From NCBI RefSeq assembly GCF_031846585.1, contig NZ_JAVRHK010000009.1, forward strand, positions 1 to 64,000: DNA of 64,000 nucleotides, written 5' to 3'. Below are positions 58,901 through 64,000 of this stretch, piece by piece (positions within the stretch are counted from its first letter, which is position 1; each line of letters begins with the position of its first letter). The notes beneath the pieces were generated by a model. The model saw only the letters and a program-made list of their open reading frames with translations, was not told the origin of the DNA and ran no database searches. The position numbers and the translations under genes are program-made. This DNA is from Autumnicola musiva. GTDB lineage: Bacteria; Bacteroidota; Bacteroidia; Flavobacteriales; Flavobacteriaceae.

Positions 58901-59620
58901 AGGATCGGTACAGATTTTGGTTTCGTAAACCGCACGCCGTTTGGAAGCTACTTCGCATGGATGGCAAATTTTGAAGCAATTGAAGTTGATGACACCCAAA
59001 ACCGGTTCTTATCTGAAAATTTTCCTGAAAATACCGATTTTTTCGATTGGAAATATTTTGCAGGTTTGGATGCCACCTACAAATATGAGAGTTATGATAA
59101 CCGGTTAAACCCTTCCAGGGGAATGCGGTTTGTATTGAATCTTGGAGGTAAGATAAATACCGCCGATACCGATCAATATTTTGGATATTTTAAGCCTTAC
59201 CTGGGTTTCTATAATTCACTTACCACAAATAGAAAAGTAGTGCTTAAAACTCATGTACAGGCGCACTTGAATATGAGGGATGATTATGAATTTTACCAGG
59301 CGGCAAAGTTGGGGGGCAATAGCGGATTAAGGGGATATCGCCAGGAAAGATTTACAGGAGAAAAAGCCTTTGCCACAGGAGCCGATTTAAGATATAGCTT
59401 TAACCAGTTTAAAACAGGATTTTTGCCTTTTCAAATTGGTGTTTTTGGAGGTTATGATCTTGGTAGGGTGTGGAACGATTTCGAAGAGAGCTCGGTGTGG
59501 CACGATAGCTACGGCGGCGGTTTCTGGATAAATAGTGCTGATGCAATAAACGGTACCTTCAGCTTATTTTCAGGTTCTGAAGGAGCACGTTTCTCCTTCG
59601 GAGTAGATTTCAGATTCTAA
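55907..59620 (+). CDS. Metallophosphoesterase, kinase-like and outer-membrane-barrel fusion lipoprotein
   Basis: 1237 residues. The lipoprotein signal ends CAC (LILFLLCAC). Residues 45-330 are a calcineurin-type phosphoesterase with YLLGDGGYSP, FLGDNIYPVG near 85, VPGNHDWYS near 126, VTLHHPLRTNG and SGHEHSLQ near 303. Residues 440-720 contain a segment that looks kinase-like: GGGHQTVSLRVKD and EYNFRRIRKE (G-loop and Lys-like strand), FDMLIGDWDRHQDQWRW near 605-620 (similar to the DRH..N catalytic loops of HipA/FAM20/CotH kinases) and IPRDRDQVF near 638. Residues 860-1237 form a BamA/TamA-type barrel ending SFGVDFRF, with GGNSGLRGYRQERF as the conserved barrel loop. The kinase comparison is mine and unproven. 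It is divergent from the HD/PycTM gene. Confidence 0.85.
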   Translation: MMKNNVLPGLLILFLLCACSSVGPKYREGEPQSGFSYPNEKEIEKSFYLLGDGGYSPKGGSSEGLIAFKHFLDSVKRTQNYSIFLGDNIYPVGMPAKDDPDREDAEFQLEAQLDAIENYNGNVLFVPGNHDWYSQGLEGLEREADYLKENFDDRLIWAPEIGCGLEIIEVSENIEMIVIDSQWYLEDWDDNPKINDDCNIKTREALLLEVESEISKNKDKTIIVTLHHPLRTNGVHGGQYNLTSHIYPSQKKIPVPVLGSLASLIRTTGGVSIQDAQNERYKAMVQRLTTIAQQAERIIFVSGHEHSLQYIEDENVKQIVSGSGSKATYVTLSNDGLFAYEGQGFAVLDVFKDGSSWASFYGNVDNKPKLFYQKEIFSVPEYYDAAVLPDNFPESITTSIYPLEETDKGATFKTFWGERYRELYGRDIEFRVADLDTLYGGLEPIRAGGGHQTVSLRVKDSLGREYNFRRIRKEAIQFLQTVAYKDRPIETELENTVAEDFIKDFYTAAHPYAFLAIPGLSEAAGIAHTTPELFYLPKQKKLGKYNAQHGDEVYMLVERPEENWLDYENFWSPNHDIVSTADMFERLRRDEKYSLDEQAYVRARIFDMLIGDWDRHQDQWRWAEIEQEDGSRIFKPIPRDRDQVFSNFDGAFFGTLRALSGFANQFAVYGADINNVQWFNIAATGLDRSLLQNTGKTAWMEQASYIQEHVTDAVIEEAFANLPPESHGEATDDLVEKLKGRRDNIVDIAERYYNQFARLAIVTGTDKDDFVDVLRMPEGKTRVTVFRNKDGERAEILSDKIYNKMETKDIWIYALDDDDEITVKGEGENYIFVRIIGGQNNDIYTIKNSKKLKIYDFKSQPSTINEGADSKFRFTDVYNINTYDKNKKNYKSTSLIPALGYNPDQGFKIGVETVYSLYGFKRNPFTSRHTLGGGVYFATGGFDLYYEGEFANIIGNYNFQVGAHFTSPNYSTNFFGFGNETINYEDERGMDYNRVRISRIGTDFGFVNRTPFGSYFAWMANFEAIEVDDTQNRFLSENFPENTDFFDWKYFAGLDATYKYESYDNRLNPSRGMRFVLNLGGKINTADTDQYFGYFKPYLGFYNSLTTNRKVVLKTHVQAHLNMRDDYEFYQAAKLGGNSGLRGYRQERFTGEKAFATGADLRYSFNQFKTGFLPFQIGVFGGYDLGRVWNDFEESSVWHDSYGGGFWINSADAINGTFSLFSGSEGARFSFGVDFRF

Positions 59621-59926
59621 GCAACATATTTCAAAAGAAATGTATTATTGATGTAGTACGGGTGCCATCATGTGACCATTTGATAACTCCTTCAACTTTT
59701 ATCCTTTCTAATATTCTATTGATACGAACAGGAAAAAGGTTTCAATATGATTTCTAAACGATATATTTAGCAGTCTACCAGATATAAACTTAATAAATCA
59801 ATATTTATATTAGTAAGAATTTTGATGACATCATGCTGAAGAATTTCAGCATTTGATGGATCTCAAGTAATCATTTTGAACATCCCCTACAGTTTGCCCG
59901 GGATATAATCGATTTCAGGAATTATT
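59621..59926. other. Intergenic region between the metallophosphoesterase gene and mscS
   Basis: About 305 bases between convergent genes. One perfect hairpin ATGCTGAA-GAAT-TTCAGCAT (59833-59852) is present without a T-tract. No gene is supported. Confidence 0.6.
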
Positions 59927-60811
59927 TTATTCTTCTTTCTTCTGAACAGACAGGTTATTGGAGAAATCAATTGTTCTAATAGGGAACGGGATGTTAATAT
60001 CATGGGCATCAAAAGCTTTTTTGATTGCGATAACCGCTTTGTTCCTGGCAACTAAAATATCCTTGTTTTTAGAGACATCATGCCAGAAGCGTACTACAAA
60101 ATTTATAGAACTGTCCCCAAATTCTTCATACATAAATTCAACTTCTTCATTTCCCTGCTGGGAGAAGGTATTGGCTATGGTTTTTATGGTAAGATCCTGA
60201 ACAAATTCCAGATCGGAGTTATAAGCAACCCCACAATTCAGCATAATCCTGGAACGTACAGTTCGGCTGTAATTTTTGAATGGCTCTTCCACAATTTTAC
60301 CATTGGGAATTACTACATAATTATTATCTGATTGTTTTATTACAATATTCCGAAGGTTTATTTCTTTTACCTCCCCGGCAAATCCGTTTGTTTCCACCCA
60401 GTCGCCAATCTGCAACTGCGGCAGAAAACTTAATATTACCCCGGAAAAGGTATTATTTAAGGTGCCCTGTAATGCAAGGCCAATAGCCAAACCAACTACC
60501 CCGGCACCTGCCAGAACAGAGGTGAGTAATTTATCCAGGTTTAGCAGTCCCAGTGCAATAAAAAAACCTACAAGAATAATGATGGCTTTGAGCACCTTTA
60601 CAGACATTTGGCGTATAGAAGACTGCTTCACTTTTCTTCTTAACAGCCGGTCTATTAACTTGCCAACGTATTTGGCAACAAAAATGAACAGGACAAAAAC
60701 CAGAATGGCTAAAATAAAATTGGGCAAATTCAGGATAATACTATCCAGCCATTCGCCCAATTTTGTTCCGATTTTATTTACGGATTCGTTAATATTAAAA
60801 TTTTCGAACAT
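59927..60811 (-). CDS. mscS: Small-conductance mechanosensitive channel (MscS family)
   Basis: 294 residues. Three membrane helices at about 25-130: LPNFILAILVFVLFIFVAKYVGK, VLKAIIILVGFFIALGLL and the pore-lining third helix AGAGVVGLAIGLALQGTLNN with the Gly/Ala packing pattern of MscS. The cytoplasmic beta and alpha/beta domains follow (QIGDWVETNGFAGEVKEINLRNIVIK in parts; DDNYVVIPNGKIVEEPFKNYSR-like). The channel opens under hypo-osmotic shock to release solutes. It lies 20 bases after the dps gene on the same strand, and both are stress-related. Confidence 0.95.
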   Translation of the reverse strand: MFENFNINESVNKIGTKLGEWLDSIILNLPNFILAILVFVLFIFVAKYVGKLIDRLLRRKVKQSSIRQMSVKVLKAIIILVGFFIALGLLNLDKLLTSVLAGAGVVGLAIGLALQGTLNNTFSGVILSFLPQLQIGDWVETNGFAGEVKEINLRNIVIKQSDNNYVVIPNGKIVEEPFKNYSRTVRSRIMLNCGVAYNSDLEFVQDLTIKTIANTFSQQGNEEVEFMYEEFGDSSINFVVRFWHDVSKNKDILVARNKAVIAIKKAFDAHDINIPFPIRTIDFSNNLSVQKKEE

Positions 60812-60831
60812 TTATAGGGGGAGTTAGCTCC

Positions 60832-61323
60832 TTATATTTCTTTATGGTTATCACTGGTTTTCATTTTCCAGGCATCAAGCATCCAGCTTGTCTTTTCCAG
60901 CTCTCTGATATAACCTCCAATAAGGTCTATAGTACCTTCGTCTCCACCTTCATCTGCAATTTTCGCAACTTTTCTCATCTGATTAAGAAGTGCGCCATGA
61001 TCTTCTAGTAATGCTTCGATCATTTCTGAATCTGATAACTGGCTACCGGATTCCTTTAGATTAGACAATTTAAGATAGTCGCTTAAGTTGCTGGTTGGTT
61101 GATGGCGAAGCGTTAGAATACGCTCTGCGATTTCATCAACTTTAAGTTTGGCATCATCATAAAGTTCTTCAAACTTTTCATGAAGATCAAAGAAATTTTT
61201 TCCTATGATGTTCCAGTGAAAGTTTCTTAGTTTTTGATAATACAGATGGTAATCGGCGAGGAGAATGTTTAATTCTTCAACAGTTTTTTCTGTTTTCTTG
61301 TTATCTAAACCTAAATAGCTCAT
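60832..61323 (-). CDS. dps: Dps-family ferritin-like DNA-protecting protein
   Basis: 163 residues. The ferroxidase-centre pattern of Dps is seen: LLADYHLYYQKLRNFHWNIIG (His31-Trp region), FFDLHEKFEELYDDAKLKVDEIAERI in parts (Asp and Glu ligands) and a last helix. Dps dodecamers oxidise and store iron using hydrogen peroxide and protect DNA in stress. The gene precedes mscS by 20 bases, so they probably share a transcript. Confidence 0.95.
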   Translation of the reverse strand: MSYLGLDNKKTEKTVEELNILLADYHLYYQKLRNFHWNIIGKNFFDLHEKFEELYDDAKLKVDEIAERILTLRHQPTSNLSDYLKLSNLKESGSQLSDSEMIEALLEDHGALLNQMRKVAKIADEGGDEGTIDLIGGYIRELEKTSWMLDAWKMKTSDNHKEI

Positions 61324-61399
61324 AGTTTATATTATTGATTTAAAATTTTCATCCAAAATTATAATCGATTCTTTATTTAAAGGTGAAAAAATTATAAAT

Positions 61400-61744
61400 T
61401 TAATCTATTGGACGATTTTTCTTAAGGTCGAGTTTTTTTAGAAGTTCTTCTGAAACCTGTCCTGCAGAATAATCATATCCATCTACGAGAACCCCTTTAC
61501 GCCCCGAAGAAGTACTAATTGCATAAAGTACGGCTTCATCGCCGGGATTGGAAGGACCTTCAAACCTATAAACTTCATCTACCACAAATTCTTCTGAAAG
61601 GAATTTTTCTCTTTCAGCTTCAGATTTCAGATGCTCATCTAATAAATTAAAATCTTCTTCATATCCTTCTTCCAGTCTTAACATATTGATGGTCTGGGAT
61701 AATGTACCTTTTTGTTTCATAGTTGGTTTTGTTTGAACGTTCAT
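61400..61744 (-). CDS. Conserved small protein of unknown function
   Basis: 114 residues, acidic, with no signal or membrane segment. Sequence blocks are LSQTINMLRLEEGYEEDFNL near residue 16, SEEFVVDEVYRFEG near 50, and DEAVLYAISTSSGRKGVLVD near 69, ending LKKLDLKKNRPID. Flavobacterial homologues are often labelled phosphoribosylpyrophosphate synthetase, but the protein is far too short for that and shows none of its motifs. A later ATG (MKQKGTLSQT) is an alternative start. It sits upstream of dps in the same direction. Confidence 0.7.
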   Translation of the reverse strand: MNVQTKPTMKQKGTLSQTINMLRLEEGYEEDFNLLDEHLKSEAEREKFLSEEFVVDEVYRFEGPSNPGDEAVLYAISTSSGRKGVLVDGYDYSAGQVSEELLKKLDLKKNRPID

Positions 61745-61811
61745 GTCAAAATACGCTTGTGGCGCTTGTTCTGCAAATGATGAAGATGATTTAGTATAAT
61801 TTTAACTAGAG

Positions 61812-61955
61812 TTAATCTTCATCCTCTTTTTTGCCTGATCTGAATAATCCGAATGGAATTACAAAGAGAATAAAGAAATACCATCCGGTGACAATACCAA
61901 CAATAGTGACAAGAGCTGCAAGTATATAAAACCAGTAGGATTTTAGAAATTTCAT
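61812..61955 (-). CDS. Small two-helix membrane protein
   Basis: 47 residues starting at MKFLKSYWFYILAALV; an upstream extension to 62063 is AT-rich and unlikely. It is one hydrophobic hairpin (WFYILAALVTIVGIVTGWYF, FILFVIPFGLF) and a charged tail (RSGKKEDED). Small proteins of this type are common in Flavobacteriia. Its function is unknown. Confidence 0.65.
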   Translation of the reverse strand: MKFLKSYWFYILAALVTIVGIVTGWYFFILFVIPFGLFRSGKKEDED

Positions 61956-62121
61956 AAACGGAAAATTTTCTGTGAAAATAAAAAATAAAGTAGAGTTCTG
62001 TAAACTGTAGATTTCAATTTTTCTGAAGGTTTTATAATTTTTCCTAAAGTTCTGATATTGCATTTATGTTGTCAATCTTGAATTAAGCCTGTAGAATTCT
62101 AAAAAATTTGATGAATTAACC

Positions 62122-62129
62122 TAAATTTG
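62122..62129 (+). promoter_or_regulatory. Candidate -7 promoter element of the LacI gene
   Basis: TAAATTTG matches TAnnTTTG and ends 27 bases before the ATG at 62157. No -33 TTTG at the standard spacing is seen. Confidence 0.45.
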
Positions 62130-62156
62130 TTGAATTATTCCTTTCATTCTACCACC

Positions 62157-63164
62157 ATGAAGAACAAAATAACCTTAAAGGAACTGGCGAAACTATTAAA
62201 TGTTTCAGTTTCAACCGTTTCCAAAGCCTTAAATGACAGTTCGGAAATTAGTCCCAAAACTATCGAGAGAGTCAAGGAATTAGCAGCATTGCATAATTAC
62301 AGGCCCAACCCGGTAGCGGTAAATCTAAAAAGCAGCAAGAGTGGCACTATTGGAGTTGTTATACCAAACATTTCAAATAATTTTTTTGCAAAGGTGCTTT
62401 CCGGTATCGAGGCACAGGCACAGAAAGAAGGACTGCAGGTAATTACTTATATTTCTAATGAATCCCTGGAACGGGAAAAACAAATTGCCGACAGGCTGAC
62501 CTCCGGATTTGTAGACGGGGTGTTAATAGCAATTTCCGAAGCTACTCATCGTGCAAGAAATTATGACCATATTTTTGGAATACTGGAGTATGAAATTCCG
62601 GTGGTTCTTTATGATCGTATTAATATTGATGTGCCCGTGGATAAAGTTGGTATTGATGATGAAAAAAGTTTTGCTGAAGCCACCAAATTACTTATTTCTA
62701 AGGGGGTTAAAAAAATTGGTCTTGCCTCGGGAATTCATCATCTTGGAGTAGGAAAGCTCAGGATTAAAGGGTACGAAGGTGCTCTTACGGAAGGGATGGA
62801 AAGTATGATTGCTGCTTCCTCAAGAAAACAGGTACTTATTGACGGTATTTATGATATCCTGGTCAATAAAAAAGTAGAGGCGGTGCTGTGTACCGATTTT
62901 GAAAGTGCTATGAGGGTTTACCGAATGGCTTACGAAAATGAAATCCGTATTCCAGAAGATCTTAAAATTATTGGTTTTCTGCCAGAAAATGTGGCACGTT
63001 TTCTAACTCCTTCTATAAGTTATATTGAACAATTTCCTGAAGAAGTAGGAAAAAATGCCATGCAAATGCTTATCAACAGGCTAAACAAAAAACTCCTTTC
63101 AGATAAGAATACAGAAAAAATTATCAACACTGAACTTGTGCACCTGGAATCAACAGTCTTTTAG
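62157..63164 (+). CDS. LacI-family transcriptional regulator
   Basis: 335 residues from MKNKITLKELAKLLNVS; an upstream TTG at 62127 is rejected. The N-terminal LacI helix-turn-helix is intact (VSVSTVSKALNDSSEIS, then the hinge NYRPNPVAVNLKSSKSGTIG in parts). Residues 62-335 are a periplasmic-binding-protein-like sensor domain (VVIPNISNNFFAKVLSGIEAQA, GFVDGVLIAIS, VPVDKVGIDDEKSF, VLCTDFESAM). It probably controls sugar use. It lies nine bases before rfbB on the same strand, and the pair could be co-transcribed. Confidence 0.92.
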   Translation: MKNKITLKELAKLLNVSVSTVSKALNDSSEISPKTIERVKELAALHNYRPNPVAVNLKSSKSGTIGVVIPNISNNFFAKVLSGIEAQAQKEGLQVITYISNESLEREKQIADRLTSGFVDGVLIAISEATHRARNYDHIFGILEYEIPVVLYDRINIDVPVDKVGIDDEKSFAEATKLLISKGVKKIGLASGIHHLGVGKLRIKGYEGALTEGMESMIAASSRKQVLIDGIYDILVNKKVEAVLCTDFESAMRVYRMAYENEIRIPEDLKIIGFLPENVARFLTPSISYIEQFPEEVGKNAMQMLINRLNKKLLSDKNTEKIINTELVHLESTVF

Positions 63165-63173
63165 AAATCGGCT

Positions 63174-64000
63174 ATGAAAAAAATACTTATTACAGGAGGA
63201 GCAGGTTTTATAGGTTCCCACGTGGTAAGGCTATTTGTGAAGAGCTATCCTGAATATGAAATTTACAATCTGGATGCCCTTACATATGCCGGTAATTTGG
63301 AGAATCTAAAAGATGTGGAAGAGTATCCAAATTATACATTTTTAAAAGAAGACATTACAAATGCTGAGGCAGTATTTCTCCTGTTTAGAAAATATAAATT
63401 TGAGAGTGTTATTCATCTGGCTGCGGAATCTCATGTAGATCGTTCCATAAATGACCCCGGTTCTTTTGTAAAAACCAATATTCTGGGAACAGTAAATCTT
63501 CTGAATGCTGCCCTCCAATCCTGGAATTCCAATCCTGATAATAAACTTTTTTATCATATTAGCACAGATGAAGTTTATGGTTCCTTAGGGGAAACTGGAT
63601 TTTTTACAGAAAAAACCAGGTATGACCCCAATTCTCCATACTCAGCTTCCAAAGCAGGGGCTGATCATTTTGTAAGAGCATATGGCGAGACCTATGGCTT
63701 GCCTTATGTAATTAGTAATTGCTCCAATAATTACGGCCCTAATCAGTTTCCCGAAAAATTAATTCCCCTCTTTATTAATAACATTATCAATAAAAAGGAT
63801 CTGCCCGTGTATGGTGATGGGAAATATATCCGGGACTGGTTATATGTTAAAGATCATGCCAGAGCAATAGACCTTGTTTTTCATAAAGGAAAGAAAAAGA
63901 ATACCTATAATATAGGTGGATTTAACGAATGGCAAAATATAGACCTGGTTAAACTCCTTTGCAGCCTGATGGATGATAAATTAGGGCGGGTAAAAGACAG
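63174..64000 (+). CDS. rfbB: dTDP-glucose 4,6-dehydratase (partial, cut by window end)
   Basis: The first 275 codons of a short-chain dehydrogenase of the RmlB type. It converts dTDP-glucose to dTDP-4-keto-6-deoxyglucose for rhamnose and related sugars of lipopolysaccharide. The NAD motif is ILITGGAGFIGSHVVR at residue 4; HLAAESHVDRSINDP lies near 80, the catalytic STDEVYGSLGETG (Thr-Asp-Glu) near 132 and the YSASKAGADHFV motif (YxxxK) near 155; NCSNNYGPNQFPEKLIP follows near 181, then RDWLYVKDHARAI. The frame is open to the last base. It is probably the start of a surface polysaccharide cluster beyond the window. Confidence 0.95.
   Translation, partial: MKKILITGGAGFIGSHVVRLFVKSYPEYEIYNLDALTYAGNLENLKDVEEYPNYTFLKEDITNAEAVFLLFRKYKFESVIHLAAESHVDRSINDPGSFVKTNILGTVNLLNAALQSWNSNPDNKLFYHISTDEVYGSLGETGFFTEKTRYDPNSPYSASKAGADHFVRAYGETYGLPYVISNCSNNYGPNQFPEKLIPLFINNIINKKDLPVYGDGKYIRDWLYVKDHARAIDLVFHKGKKKNTYNIGGFNEWQNIDLVKLLCSLMDDKLGRVKD

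Noticed and set aside
59833..59852. Terminator hairpin ATGCTGAA-GAAT-TTCAGCAT
   Set aside because: A perfect stem but without a T-tract on either strand and more than 200 bases from the plus-strand stop codon; function unclear.
1..64000. tRNA, rRNA, transposase or integrase genes
   Set aside because: Scanned for cloverleaf-like intergenic segments and for transposase or integrase proteins among the open frames; none was recognised.

Overview
The window looks like a chromosomal segment of a marine-type member of the Flavobacteriaceae (Bacteroidota), perhaps near Gramella/Christiangramia, Salegentibacter or Zunongwangia. The reasons are a moderately AT-rich sequence, -7 promoter elements of the TAnnTTTG type with no strong Shine-Dalgarno sequences, a fused two-domain branched-chain 2-oxoacid dehydrogenase E1, menaquinone genes, and many lipoproteins whose cysteine is followed by acidic residues (the Bacteroidota surface-export signature). 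The genus is an inference. No rRNA, tRNA, CRISPR array, transposase or prophage was seen.

Layout. 1-6000: a heptamer tandem repeat, panB, an XRE/membrane regulator, an NTF2-like secreted protein, an alcohol dehydrogenase, a CPBP protease-like gene and sdaA. 6172-8109: dnaK. 8251-13407: an outer-membrane group in which a PhoX-like propeller lipoprotein and an imelysin-like/di-heme peroxidase are flanked by two copies of a Cys-rich lipoprotein, the second broken by a one-base frameshift. 13420-18386 (minus): eutC, eutB, a phosphate-selective-type porin and an Nramp-like transporter that lacks the metal-binding motifs. 18477-25391: part of a menaquinone cluster (thioesterase, menF, menD, menB) with an S1-domain protein and two small secreted proteins. 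25379-37532: two bacterial-PH-domain proteins, an alpha/beta hydrolase, the fused E1, an inactive M1-like domain joined to an outer-membrane barrel, a LOG-family protein and uvrA.

37885-46070 is the most unusual stretch. Three large acidic surface lipoproteins are built from the same N-terminal module A and one or two copies of a module B, and differ at the C-terminus (second B module, CHRD-like domain, thrombospondin-3-like calcium repeats plus a new domain). A PAS/LuxR regulator with a degenerate receiver lies between them, and an astacin-type lipoprotein protease follows. I do not recognise modules A and B and regard this as the best candidate for an undescribed surface system.

46324-64000 returns to mostly housekeeping genes: acpH-like, a phosphohexomutase, a lauroyl-type acyltransferase divergent from a rhomboid protease, a SIMPL protein, a TlpA-like lipoprotein, a GAF protein, an HD hydrolase fused to a Pycsar-type membrane effector domain (54667-55851), a giant metallophosphoesterase/kinase-like/outer-membrane-barrel lipoprotein (55907-59620), mscS, dps, two small proteins, a LacI regulator and the start of rfbB, which runs off the window end.

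Functional links that can be read from the layout are: men genes on one strand with overlaps; eutB-eutC translationally coupled by a TAATG overlap; sdaA-CPBP and uvrA-LOG as close same-strand pairs; and a shared TGACA/TGTCA palindrome before dnaK and before the XRE regulator that may be a stress operator.
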